Of a stretch of DNA of 64,000 nucleotides, positions 16,785 through 24,744 are shown piece after piece. This DNA is from Desulfotomaculum sp. (GTDB lineage: Bacteria > Bacillota > Desulfotomaculia > Desulfotomaculales > Nap2-2B). A program made the position numbers and the translations under genes. Each line of letters starts with the position of its first letter. The first letter of the stretch is position 1. The notes under the pieces are model-generated. The model was not told the origin of the DNA and made no database searches. It saw only the letters and a list, made by a program, of their open reading frames with translations. The stretch is from the NCBI GenBank assembly GCA_003513005.1, contig DOTD01000072.1:22219-86218 (forward strand). The letters run 5' to 3'.

Positions 16785-18074
16785 TTACCCCCGGCCGGGT
16801 CTCCTCGGCGGCATGAACCACGAGAATGTTTTTAAGTCACTGCGGTTTGGTATCAGAGTTTCGATTACATCATCCACTGTAATTATGCCCTGCAGTATAT
16901 TTTGATCATCTACAACCGGAACCGCTAAGAGGTTGTATTTGCTCACAACCTCAAGAACTTTTCTATTGTCGTCATGATGGTTGACTGATATTATCCTTGT
17001 GTTCATCAGATCCCCGATAACTGCGTTCGGCTGTGCAACAATCAGGTCTCTCAAAGAGAGTACTCCAAGCAGTGACTCATTTTCTTCACCAATAACGTAC
17101 AGGTAATAGATTGTTTCAGCAGACGGCGCCAGTTCACGTAAACGGTTGATTGTTTCTTCTGCAGTCATTCCAATCGGGAAGGCGATATATTCTGTAGTCA
17201 TCAGGGCGCCTGCCGTATCCTCCGGATAACTCATCAGTTCGCGTACGTCCCTGGCTTCTTCAGGTTCCATCAGGTTTAAAAGCTCGCTGGACTTTTGTTC
17301 GGTCAATTCGCCAAGTATATCAGCCGCTTCATCCGGAGGCATTTCTTCAAGAATGTCGGAAGCTCTCTCGATGTCCATTTGTTCAATGATTTTCACCTGG
17401 GTTTCGAGATCAACTTCCGCTAAAGCTTCAGCCGCTGTCTGGTTATCCAGGTTATCCAGGAAGTCGGTGCGTTCATGATGGTCAAGATCCTCTATAATAT
17501 CCGCGATGTCGGCAGGGTGCATTCTTTTTAGGTGATCTTGTTCCTGACTTAGTCTTAAGCTGGCTGTCTTGCTTTCCAGGGGTTTGACGAACTGCCAGCC
17601 GATAAAGTTGCTTTCCTTTTCTTTTGCAATAAACTCCATGCCAACTCTGCGCAGCAAGCCCCGTAAACCAATGTCAAAAGACACCAGAATTATATCTACA
17701 GTCTCCCCGTGTTTCACCCAGGAAATCTTAATGTCGTTTACGCGTACGAGCTTGGATCCTTTTAAATCGATGACCTGCTTATCCATCAGCCACTTGCTGA
17801 CGTATATTTCGTCATTCTTAAGCAAAGTAAGGTTTTCTGCGCTGAATTTACTCTTTAATTTGAGGCCGCTTTCGTCCCAGCTTTCAATCTGGTTTATATC
17901 AATATGGCTCTGGACACCCTTTGCATACTTGATTCCTGTTACACGCGGGCAGATACTGTCCCAACGGATAGCCATATCTTTTATGCGGCCTACTTTTTTC
18001 CCTTCAGCGTCGATAATCGGCATTCCAACCACACGGCTGAAAAAGAATTCGCCCAAAACGTCTACCTGTGCCAT
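16785..18074 (-). CDS. Soluble MgtE-like protein: PRC-barrel-like, MgtE-N and CBS domains
   Basis: A 429-residue cytosolic protein with no membrane segment. Residues 1-165 look like two PRC-barrel-type units (GMPIIDAEGKKVGRIKD, DLKGSKLVRVNDIKI). Residues 185-285 are an MgtE N-domain superhelix (HPADIADIIEDLDHHER, EMPPDEAADILGEL). Residues 295-415 form a CBS pair (GALMTTEYIAFP, LRDLIVAQPNAVIGDLM). In MgtE channels the N-domain and CBS pair sense Mg2+ and gate a pore; here the pore is absent and an Nramp-type transporter gene follows directly. The likely role is a Mg2+-sensing regulator of that transporter. It is first in the operon behind the M-box. Confidence 0.85.
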   Translation of the reverse strand: MAQVDVLGEFFFSRVVGMPIIDAEGKKVGRIKDMAIRWDSICPRVTGIKYAKGVQSHIDINQIESWDESGLKLKSKFSAENLTLLKNDEIYVSKWLMDKQVIDLKGSKLVRVNDIKISWVKHGETVDIILVSFDIGLRGLLRRVGMEFIAKEKESNFIGWQFVKPLESKTASLRLSQEQDHLKRMHPADIADIIEDLDHHERTDFLDNLDNQTAAEALAEVDLETQVKIIEQMDIERASDILEEMPPDEAADILGELTEQKSSELLNLMEPEEARDVRELMSYPEDTAGALMTTEYIAFPIGMTAEETINRLRELAPSAETIYYLYVIGEENESLLGVLSLRDLIVAQPNAVIGDLMNTRIISVNHHDDNRKVLEVVSKYNLLAVPVVDDQNILQGIITVDDVIETLIPNRSDLKTFSWFMPPRRPGRG

Positions 18075-18103
18075 CTTGATTCCCCCGGACCAATCAATAT
18101 AAA

Positions 18104-18133
18104 AATAAACTTCCCAATAACGGGAAGTTTATT
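18104..18133 (-). terminator. Terminator of the M-box expression platform
   Basis: Minus strand arms AAACTTCCC / GGGAAGTTT close a 6-base loop and are followed by ATTTTTAT. It lies between the M-box aptamer and the MgtE-like start codon, where premature termination at high Mg2+ would occur. Confidence 0.8.
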
Positions 18134-18164
18134 TGAAAACAAAAAATAATTGTTTTTAGTTTGT

Positions 18165-18325
18165 CTTCCCCGTCGTTTGAGTTTTGGCACATACACAGCT
18201 AGGGGTAAATTACCCCAGCCACACTAGGTAAAGCCTTAATCCGACAAAACCTGTTATCCCATTGGTGTCTCTCGACATTTCCGGGCAGTGGCGTATGTTC
18301 TATGTAGAAGCCTCACCTAACAAGG
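18165..18325 (-). ncRNA. M-box (ykoK) magnesium riboswitch
   Basis: On the minus strand the conserved M-box blocks appear in order: GTTAGGTGAGGC, ACATACGCCACTGCCCGGAA, ATGTCGAGAGACACCAATGG, ACAGGTTTTGTCGGATTAAG, TTTACCTAGTGTGGCTGGGG and the closing TGTGCCAAAACTC...CGACGGGGAAG. M-boxes bind Mg2+ and usually switch off Mg2+ transporter genes. A consensus promoter lies upstream and a terminator hairpin downstream, completing a transcriptional riboswitch for the MgtE-like/Nramp operon. Confidence 0.95.
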
Positions 18326-18337
18326 ATTCTTTTTTTA

Positions 18338-18367
18338 AGTATAAACCTTTCTTTAACTTATGGTCAA
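18338..18367 (-). promoter_or_regulatory. Promoter of the M-box leader
   Basis: Minus strand TTGACC (18362-18367), 18-base spacer, TATACT (18338-18343), about a dozen bases before the first conserved M-box block. Confidence 0.75.
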
Positions 18368-18390
18368 GTCAGAAAGGAAGAAATAGCGAT

Positions 18391-18428
18391 AAAAAATGAA
18401 AACCCGCCCGGTTCTGTGGGTGGGTTTA
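18391..18428 (-). terminator. Terminator after folD
   Basis: Minus strand AAACCCACCC pairs with GGGCGGGTTT and is followed by TCATTTTTT. It lies 44 bases after the folD stop and just before the M-box promoter. Confidence 0.8.
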
Positions 18429-18471
18429 ACCTTCAAAGTCTGTAGTTGCCGTTTAATAGACAAAACGGCTG

Positions 18472-19365
18472 TTAAAGGGAGTTTTTATCTGTATTGACTT
18501 TTGCCGCCTTAATTACGTTTAACATGAGCATCATTCTTGTCATCGGACCGACACCGCCTGGAACCGGTGTGATCAGGCCGGCTTTTCCCTTGACAGTTTC
18601 AAAATCAACATCTCCGCAAAGGATCGCTTTTCCCTGAGGGGTCATGCCTATCCTGTTTACCCCGACATCGATGATTACGGATCCCTCTTTAACCATATCT
18701 GCAGTAACAGTTTTGGGGCGGCCTGCGGCAACGATTAGAATATCAGCCCTTTTTGTATGTCCGGCGAGGTTTTTCGTGCCCGTATGGCACATGGTGACTG
18801 TCGCGTTGGCATTGCTTTGTTTCTGGACCAGGATCATGGAAATTGGTTTGCCGACAAGGTTGCTTCTGCCCAATACAACTACTTCGGCTCCGTCTAAACT
18901 AATGCCGGATCTGATCAGCATTTGGTGGATGCCGTAAGGTGTGCAGGGATAAAAGTAAGCTTCTCCAACCATCAGCCTGCCGGCATTTACCGGGTGAAGA
19001 GCGTCTACGTCTTTATCAGGGTCGATAGCATAAATTACCCTATTTTCGTTGAGCTGTCCCGGCAGGGGCAACTGTACCAGTATGCCATGAATCAGCGGGT
19101 CCCTATTGTACTTGTCGATCAGAGAAATAAGCTGTTCCTCGCTTATATCAGACGGTTGATTGTCTTGAATGGAATGAAAACCAAGTTCTTTGGCGTTAGT
19201 CTGTTTTCCCTTGACATAACTTACAGATGCGGGATCGTTGCCCACAAGAATGGTTACCAAGCCAGGTGTGATCCCATGGCGCTCCTTCAGGAATTTAACT
19301 TCCTCCTTGAGTTCCTCGCCGATAGTCAAAGCCATCTCGGTTCCGTTAATAATTTTTGCAGTCAT
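18472..19365 (-). CDS. folD: Bifunctional methylene-THF dehydrogenase / methenyl-THF cyclohydrolase
   Basis: Interconverts 5,10-methylene- and 10-formyl-tetrahydrofolate for purine, formyl-Met and, in acetogen-like bacteria, Wood-Ljungdahl methyl-branch chemistry. The 297-residue protein shows the catalytic Y-V-K in SVSYVKGKQ (about residue 50), GILVQLPLP, DVDALHPVNAG, CTPYGIH and the NADP-binding VVLGRSNLVGKPIS; the C-terminal PVPGGVGPMTR is diagnostic. It is separated from xseA by a 585-base repeat-rich gap, although these genes are normally close neighbours. Confidence 0.97.
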   Translation of the reverse strand: MTAKIINGTEMALTIGEELKEEVKFLKERHGITPGLVTILVGNDPASVSYVKGKQTNAKELGFHSIQDNQPSDISEEQLISLIDKYNRDPLIHGILVQLPLPGQLNENRVIYAIDPDKDVDALHPVNAGRLMVGEAYFYPCTPYGIHQMLIRSGISLDGAEVVVLGRSNLVGKPISMILVQKQSNANATVTMCHTGTKNLAGHTKRADILIVAAGRPKTVTADMVKEGSVIIDVGVNRIGMTPQGKAILCGDVDFETVKGKAGLITPVPGGVGPMTRMMLMLNVIKAAKVNTDKNSL

Positions 19366-19400
19366 TATAATTCTTCCTTCATCTTATTAACACAGGGGAA

Positions 19401-19481
19401 CACAGGGGGACGGTTCTTCTGTGTCTATCCTGGGATTAACATAGGGGGACGGTTCGAGACCACTGTTCTGTGTCTATCCTG
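19401..19481. repeat. REP-like GGGGGACGGTTC units, left cluster
   Basis: Two units: ACAGGGGGACGGTTCTTCTG followed by TGTCTATCCTG, and a second AGGGGGACGGTTC unit with the same tail at 19443-19481. The right cluster at 19811-19945 carries the same core in the opposite orientation. Together they flank a 320-base segment in the folD-xseA gap. Confidence 0.8.
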
Positions 19482-19490
19482 AAAATTAAC

Positions 19491-19733
19491 CTATCTCTTA
19501 GGCAGGTCAACTGCCTACGTACTCATATCGCCTCTTATACTTGTACGAACTCGTTCACCCTCGGGCTCGGTTAAACTCGGCGCTATGCGCCTCAAACAGT
19601 AACCTCGCTTATCATCGGGTTCTCTCGTTCTTTGAATAAAGGCTCAAAAATCGCACTTAAGGCATTGACCTCCCGTTGTTGATGATTCTTCATCTTTCTG
19701 ATGGCGCTGCATTAGCAGCATGGGTGTCTATTT
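19491..19733 (+). repeat. Dispersed repeat family 1, long copy in the folD-xseA gap
   Basis: The left half has CTTAGGCAGGTCAACTGCC then TACGTACTCAT; the right half has AAATCGCACTTAAGGCATTG, ACCTCCC, TGATGATTCTTCATC and GCATTAGCAGCATGGG. Both halves recur elsewhere in the window (left at 13272, 26510 and 46326; right at 44991 and 46369). About 110 bases of unrelated, gene-less sequence sit between the halves here. The ends carry inverted AGGTCAA/TTGACCT. Confidence 0.75.
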
Positions 19734-19810
19734 ATATTCTTTTTATCTATGTTTCCCTTTTTTAAAAATCAATAGATGATACTATCTCTTCAATGCGCTT
19801 GCTGATTGAC

Positions 19811-19945
19811 ACAGGAGAACCGTCCCCCTGTGTTTCACGCAGGAGAACCGTCCCCCTGTGTTTCGTCCTGTGTTTCATGCGTCCCCTGTGTTTCACACCC
19901 TGTGTTTCACACTGATTGACACAGGAGAACCGTCCCCCTGTGTTT
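19811..19945. repeat. REP-like GAACCGTCCCCC units, right cluster
   Basis: Three close copies of ACAGGAGAACCGTCCCCCTG (at 19811, 19839 and 19920, the second starting CGC instead of ACA) plus a degenerate stretch of TGTTTCAC repeats between them. The orientation is opposite to the left cluster at 19401-19481. Such units resemble REP/BIME sequences mobilised by REP-associated transposases; no transposase is present here. The last unit ends 6 bases before the xseA stop codon. Confidence 0.8.
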
Positions 19946-19950
19946 TGCTT

Positions 19951-21156
19951 TTATTCAGGTATTGTATCTTCTACCAGGCAGAGCAGCCTTCCTTTAAAAA
20001 GTTCCACCCGGACAAGCTCTCCTTCCGCTGTTTCTTCTGCGTTGTGGATTATCTGGTGTGAATCTGCCCGGCTGCAAATACTGTAACCCCTTGCCAGGGT
20101 TGCCAGAGGGCTTAATGTTTCCAGGCAGTTTACCTGAACAGCGAGCCTGTTCCGGTTTTGTTCAAGTAAACGGTCTGCAGCCTGCAGCAACTTTTGTGAA
20201 ATAAAATCCAGCTGCTGCTCCTTGCTGGTACATATTTCATGTACGGGCCGGCGTAAAACCGGACGATCCAGGCAGGCTTCCAGGCGCTGCATACACCTGT
20301 TTAAATGGGTTTGCGTCTCCTGGAAAAGCCTGTCTTTTAAATTCCGGGTTAATTTCAGCATTTCCTGTTTTACCGGCACTACGAGTTCTGCTGCAGCGGA
20401 CGGCGTAGCAGCGCGTACATCGGCAACAAAGTCAGCTATTGTGAAATCAGTTTCATGTCCAACGGCGGAAACAACAGGTATCCTTGAATTAAAAATACTG
20501 CGGGCCACTATTTCCGTATTAAATGCCCACAATTCTTCAATTGACCCCCCGCCCCTGCCGATTATGATTACGTCTATTAAATCAATTTTGTTTAAAAGCT
20601 CAATTGATCTCGCTATTTCATAGCCGGCAGTATCTCCCTGGACTGCTGCAGGTGCAAATACAATACACATTCCAGGCCAGCGCCGCCCGATAATGTCAAC
20701 CATGTCGCGGATTACAGCGCCGGTTGGAGAAGTGACAATCCCAATCCTCTTGGGTAAAAGAGGGAGTCTTTTCTTTTTTTCGCTGTCAAAAAAGCCTTCT
20801 GCCTGTAATCTCTTTTTCAGAAGTTCGAAAGCCTGATAGAGGGAGCCTGTCCCGTCAGGTTCCATTTCTTCAACATATAATTGGTAAATCCCATCACGCT
20901 CGTATACTGTCACATAACCGCGGGCCCTTACGGAAAACCCGTTCTCAAGCCGGAAAGGAAGGTTTTTAGATCTGGATCGAAACATGACGGACCTGATTGT
21001 GCTTTGTTCGTCCTTGAGTGTAAAGTAAAGATGTCCGCTGCCTGCCTGCTTGCAGTTCGATATTTCTCCTTTTACCCAAAAGTTTAGGAGTAAAAGGTCA
21101 TTATCCATAATTTCTTTAATATGTGCGTTTACTTCCGAAACTGAAAGTATTTTCAT
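19951..21156 (-). CDS. xseA: Exodeoxyribonuclease VII large subunit
   Basis: Catalytic subunit of exonuclease VII, which degrades single-stranded DNA. The 401-residue protein begins with an OB-fold domain (LNFWVKGEISNCKQAGSGHL) and has the catalytic core GIVTSPTGAVIRD, IIGRGGGSIEELWAFN and VVSAVGHETDFTIAD. A coiled-coil-like C-terminal half follows, ending soon after GYSI. The gene for the small subunit, xseB, normally next, is not found: the downstream space is filled by repeats and then folD. The ribosome site (AGAGG) is modest. It follows nfnB by 25 bases. Confidence 0.95.
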   Translation of the reverse strand: MKILSVSEVNAHIKEIMDNDLLLLNFWVKGEISNCKQAGSGHLYFTLKDEQSTIRSVMFRSRSKNLPFRLENGFSVRARGYVTVYERDGIYQLYVEEMEPDGTGSLYQAFELLKKRLQAEGFFDSEKKKRLPLLPKRIGIVTSPTGAVIRDMVDIIGRRWPGMCIVFAPAAVQGDTAGYEIARSIELLNKIDLIDVIIIGRGGGSIEELWAFNTEIVARSIFNSRIPVVSAVGHETDFTIADFVADVRAATPSAAAELVVPVKQEMLKLTRNLKDRLFQETQTHLNRCMQRLEACLDRPVLRRPVHEICTSKEQQLDFISQKLLQAADRLLEQNRNRLAVQVNCLETLSPLATLARGYSICSRADSHQIIHNAEETAEGELVRVELFKGRLLCLVEDTIPE

Positions 21157-21181
21157 TCTGGCGGCCTCTTCAAGCCTGGTA

Positions 21182-22609
21182 CTAATTTTTATTAGTTAAA
21201 AATTCATGGATGGATCTGGCTGCGACGCGGCCTGCGCCCATCGCAAGAATAACTGTTGCGGCGCCGGTGACTACATCACCGCCTGCGTAAACACCCTGTT
21301 TTGATGTGGCGCCTGTCTGCAGCTCAGCTACAATGTTGCCCCTTTTGGTAACTTCCAGTCCCTTGGTAGTCCTTGGGACAAGCGGGTTTGGCCCCTGACC
21401 TATGGCTACAACAACAGTATCCACGTCCATGATAAATTCTGAACCCGGGATGGGGACAGGGCTTCGTCTGCCTGAAGCGTCAGGTTCTCCAAGCTCATAC
21501 CTCAAGCATTCCATGCTTTTAACAATGCCTTTTTCATCAGCTATTATTTTAACCGGACTGGTTAGGAAGGCAAATTTGACGCCCTCTTCAATTGCGTGTT
21601 CTACTTCTTCATGCCGGGCAGGAAGTTCTTTCTCAGACCGCCTGTATACTATCCAGGATTCTTCCGCACCAAGGCGAAGTGCTGTACGGGCCGAGTCCAT
21701 GGCAACGTTTCCGCCGCCTAAAACGGCAACCTTCTTGCCTATCTTAACAGGTGTGTCCCAATCGGGGAACAGGTATGCTTTCATCAGGTTTACCCTGGTA
21801 AGAAATTCGTTGGCCGAGTACACCCCACAGGAATTTTCACCCGGGATGTCCATGAAGTACGGTAGCCCTGCTCCTGTACCGATGTATATCGCATTAAAAC
21901 CTCCTTCGTCGAGAAGCTCATCTATGGTGGCGAACTTGCCGACGACGGAGTTGACTTTTACATCTACACCAATCTTTTTAAGGTTTTGAATTTCTGTCTG
22001 AACGACTTTCTTGGGCAGCCTGAACTCGGGGATGCCGTACATAAGCACCCCGCCGGGTACGTGCAGGGCTTCGAAAATAGTAACCTGATGCCCTAGTTTG
22101 GCAAGATCCGCGGCGCAGGTCAGACCTCCCGGGCCGGAACCCACAACAGCTACCTTAAATCCGGTGGGCTGTTCAACTTTGGGTGGAGTTACTTCCCCGG
22201 CAAGTTCCCAATCGGCGCAGAATCTTTCCAGTCTGCCAATTGCCACCGGCTCGTGTTTCTTACCCATTGTACAGACTTGTTCGCACTGGTTTTCCTGGGG
22301 GCAGACACGCCCGCAGATTGCCGGCAGGGCGTTTTTTTCCTTGATTACTCTGATTCCCCCGGCAAAGTCTCCTTCGGAGACGAGCTTTATGAAACCGGGT
22401 ATGTCCACGTCTACCGGGCAGCCTTCCCGGCAGAAAGGTTTTTTGCACTGGATGCACCTTTTTGCTTCGGCAATGGCCATTTCTGTTGTATATCCGGTTG
22501 CTACTTCACTGAAATTTTTTACGCGGGCGGCGGCGTCCTGTGAGGGCATAGGATGCTTTTTAGGGACGATCTCTTTTTTCTGTTTGACTGCTTTCTGTTC
22601 GGAATCCAT
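21182..22609 (-). CDS. nfnB: NADH-dependent ferredoxin:NADP+ oxidoreductase, large subunit
   Basis: With NfnA forms the electron-bifurcating NfnAB enzyme that makes NADPH from NADH plus reduced ferredoxin. The 475-residue protein is glutamate-synthase-small-subunit-like. It has two cysteine clusters for [4Fe-4S] centres (CIQCKKPFCREGCPVD and CGRVCPQENQCEQVC), the FAD-binding GSGPGGLTCAADLAKLG, and an NAD(P)-binding GGGNVAMDSART. The ATG at 22609 overlaps the nfnA stop as TAATG and has GGAGGT 8 bases upstream; a longer start at 22627 is less likely. A free-standing GltA-like oxidoreductase is the alternative, but the paired nfnA argues for Nfn. Confidence 0.9.
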   Translation of the reverse strand: MDSEQKAVKQKKEIVPKKHPMPSQDAAARVKNFSEVATGYTTEMAIAEAKRCIQCKKPFCREGCPVDVDIPGFIKLVSEGDFAGGIRVIKEKNALPAICGRVCPQENQCEQVCTMGKKHEPVAIGRLERFCADWELAGEVTPPKVEQPTGFKVAVVGSGPGGLTCAADLAKLGHQVTIFEALHVPGGVLMYGIPEFRLPKKVVQTEIQNLKKIGVDVKVNSVVGKFATIDELLDEGGFNAIYIGTGAGLPYFMDIPGENSCGVYSANEFLTRVNLMKAYLFPDWDTPVKIGKKVAVLGGGNVAMDSARTALRLGAEESWIVYRRSEKELPARHEEVEHAIEEGVKFAFLTSPVKIIADEKGIVKSMECLRYELGEPDASGRRSPVPIPGSEFIMDVDTVVVAIGQGPNPLVPRTTKGLEVTKRGNIVAELQTGATSKQGVYAGGDVVTGAATVILAMGAGRVAARSIHEFLTNKN

Positions 22610-23460
22610 TATTGAGCACCTCCGCAATTACAATGTGCTGAAAAACGTTCCATTGCTGCCCGTTCTTCGTTTTGGAAGAAAGCGGACCTGAGGGCAAGTT
22701 CGTTAAAATCAACCTGGTGACCGTCGAATTCCGGGCCGTCCACGCAGACAAACTTTGTTTTTCCGCCGACGGTTACCCTGCAGCAACCGCACATGCCTGT
22801 ACCGTCAACCATGAGAGAATTCAGGCTAACGATGGTTTTAATCCCGTATTCCTCGGTTAAACGGCAGCATACTCTCATCATCGGCTGCGGCCCTATAGCA
22901 AGGACCATGGCTATATTGTCTTTTCCCCTGTCTTCGATGATCTCCTTTAAAACATCGGAAACAAAACCTTTCCTTACATAGGAGCCGTCATCAGTAGTAA
23001 TGTAAAGCTCTGATGACGCTTCCCGCATCTTGTCCTCCCAGAATAAGAGCTCCTTGTTCCTTGCTCCGATAATTCCTATGACATGGTTTCCAGCTTCTTT
23101 GAGGGCGCGGGTAATTGGAAATACAGGGGCCACGCCTACTCCTCCACCGACACATACTACGGCGCCGAAATTCTCCACATGCGAGGGTAATCCCAGAGGT
23201 CCTGCAAGGTCCCTGATCGGATCCCCTATTTCGAGCATACCCATTTGCTTTGTAGTCTTCCCCACTTCCTGAAAGACAAGCGTGATGGTCCCGTTTTCAC
23301 GGCTGAAATCGGCAATAGTTAAAGGAATACGTTCACTCTCTTCGCCGATACGCAGGATAATGAACTGTCCTGGCAGGCATTTTTTGGCTATTTCAGGCGC
23401 TTCGACTACCATAAGTTTAATAACTGGTGAAAGAACCCGCTTGTCCAGTATCTTGGACAT
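22609..23460 (-). CDS. nfnA: NADH-dependent ferredoxin:NADP+ oxidoreductase, small subunit
   Basis: FAD- and [2Fe-2S]-containing partner of NfnB, related to dihydroorotate dehydrogenase electron-transfer subunit and sulfide dehydrogenase. The 283-residue protein has the FAD-domain motif RIPLTIADF, the NAD-binding GGGVGVAPVFPITRAL, and a C-terminal cysteine cluster in GTGMCGCCRVTVGG plus FVCVDGPEFDGH that ligates the [2Fe-2S] centre. Stop and start of the two subunits overlap, so they are translationally coupled. The pair is placed between nusB and xseA, an unusual location for redox genes. Confidence 0.9.
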   Translation of the reverse strand: MSKILDKRVLSPVIKLMVVEAPEIAKKCLPGQFIILRIGEESERIPLTIADFSRENGTITLVFQEVGKTTKQMGMLEIGDPIRDLAGPLGLPSHVENFGAVVCVGGGVGVAPVFPITRALKEAGNHVIGIIGARNKELLFWEDKMREASSELYITTDDGSYVRKGFVSDVLKEIIEDRGKDNIAMVLAIGPQPMMRVCCRLTEEYGIKTIVSLNSLMVDGTGMCGCCRVTVGGKTKFVCVDGPEFDGHQVDFNELALRSAFFQNEERAAMERFSAHCNCGGAQ

Positions 23461-23514
23461 AAATTTCTTCTCTCCATTCCCTTTTATTTTTTATTATAAT
23501 TTATGCCAAGTTAT

Positions 23515-23934
23515 TTATGTACAGGTTAAATATTCGCACGGGGATTCGACTATCTTGCCCAGGACTCCGTTTACAAACCTGCCGGAGTCGTCCGTACCAA
23601 AAATTTTGGCCAGTTCAATTGCCTCGTTAAGGGATACGCTTCCGGGGATATCTTCGCAGTAGAATATTTCAAAAAGGGCCATGCGCATTATATTGCGATC
23701 CACTGTGGCCATACGCCCTAAATCCCAATCGCGGCTGACACTGGCTATTGCTTTATCGAGGTTTTTTATGTTTTGAAGTGTTCCGAAGACAATTCTGCGG
23801 ATGAATTCTATGCTTTCCTGATTAAGATTCTTCCCCTGGATAGTGTATTGAAAAGCTGTTTCGGGAGACGCCTGGCCCAGGTCAATTTGAAATAGGATCT
23901 GTAAAGCGAGTTCTCTGGCCTGCCTTCTCTTCAT
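23515..23934 (-). CDS. nusB: Transcription antitermination protein NusB
   Basis: All-helical RNA-binding protein that joins NusE/S10 on boxA during rRNA antitermination. The 139-residue protein begins RRQARELALQILFQIDLGQ and contains RDWDLGRMATVDRNIMRMA and SLNEAIELAKIFGTDDSGRF, followed by VNGVLGKI, all classic NusB blocks. Length is normal. It follows the DUF2273 gene by 15 bases, so it probably shares the promoter of the Asp23 cluster at 25197. Confidence 0.96.
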   Translation of the reverse strand: MKRRQARELALQILFQIDLGQASPETAFQYTIQGKNLNQESIEFIRRIVFGTLQNIKNLDKAIASVSRDWDLGRMATVDRNIMRMALFEIFYCEDIPGSVSLNEAIELAKIFGTDDSGRFVNGVLGKIVESPCEYLTCT

Positions 23935-23949
23935 CTGCAGCTCCCTTGT

Positions 23950-24168
23950 TTAATCTTTACGGAATATACTGTAAAAGATATCTCTTATTCCCAGGTTTTC
24001 ATCAAGGCGCTTTCCTACATAGTAGCCAATCCCCATGCAGATTGCCACAAAAATAGACTTTATAATTCCGTATTTGATTACCAGCCAGCCAAAGATCAGT
24101 CCTATAACAATCCCTGTTGCCTTGCCGCGGTGTCTGCTTAGGAAATCAATAATATCGGCCAGATTCAT
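23950..24168 (-). CDS. DUF2273 small membrane protein
   Basis: A 72-residue protein with two hydrophobic segments (ATGIVIGLIFGWLVIKYGI and KSIFVAICMGIGYYVGK), matching the DUF2273 family found beside Asp23 and AmaP genes in Bacillota. It probably sits in the cell membrane and helps anchor Asp23-type proteins, by analogy with the staphylococcal AmaP/Asp23 cluster. Exact role unknown. Confidence 0.85.
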   Translation of the reverse strand: MNLADIIDFLSRHRGKATGIVIGLIFGWLVIKYGIIKSIFVAICMGIGYYVGKRLDENLGIRDIFYSIFRKD

Positions 24169-24199
24169 TATCGGCGCCCCTTAAATAAAAATAAATCAA

Positions 24200-24730
24200 T
24201 CACTCTACACGCAGTTTACCGGCTGAAATACTGTGAACTAGAAATTCGACCTGCTGTACAGTGATTCCTGTTACAGAAAGAACCCTTTCCTTTACCTGTT
24301 CCTGGACGGTGTCGGACACTTCCGGAATACTTATGTCAGGTGTCACTGCAGCTTTAATCCGTATTCCAATTCCCTGAGGCCGGTTAAAAACCTGTGCTTT
24401 AACCTCGCGGATGCCGTTGTTCTGTGAGACAACTTTTTCTGCGAGACTCTCTATCGCACCCAGTGCAATATGTACATTTCCAAGTTTGCTTTCATAGACG
24501 ACAGCCTGTTCCCGGGCTGGTTTTATATTAACCCACAGGAGGCGAATTCCGGCAATGATAAACAAGCCCAGCAGTAAAATGATTACTGCCGGCTGTTGAA
24601 CTGACTGCAATAACCGGGGCTGATTTTGGCTAATCTGCAGCCAACCGGCAAAGAAAGGAACCGCAGCCAAAAATATAGCTGTCAGAATAAAAGTATACAA
24701 AAACAGCAGAAAGCGGTCGAAAGGCCGCAA
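24200..24730 (-). CDS. amaP: AmaP-like membrane anchor of Asp23
   Basis: The 176-residue protein has two N-terminal membrane helices (LLFLYTFILTAIFLAAVPFF and PAVIILLLGLFIIAGIRLL). A soluble Asp23/Gls24-like domain follows, with alternating hydrophobic residues (LGNVHIALGAIESLAEKVV). This is the layout of AmaP, which tethers Asp23 to the membrane. The start is a TTG at 24730 with GGGAGG upstream. It lies directly after the asp23 gene and before DUF2273. Confidence 0.82.
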   Translation of the reverse strand: MRPFDRFLLFLYTFILTAIFLAAVPFFAGWLQISQNQPRLLQSVQQPAVIILLLGLFIIAGIRLLWVNIKPAREQAVVYESKLGNVHIALGAIESLAEKVVSQNNGIREVKAQVFNRPQGIGIRIKAAVTPDISIPEVSDTVQEQVKERVLSVTGITVQQVEFLVHSISAGKLRVE

Positions 24731-24744
24731 TTTAATAAGCCTCC

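Noticed and set aside
19811..19945. Possible CRISPR array because of closely spaced repeats
   Set aside because: Units are unevenly spaced, overlap each other, have no uniform spacers and no cas genes nearby; they match REP-like repeats better.
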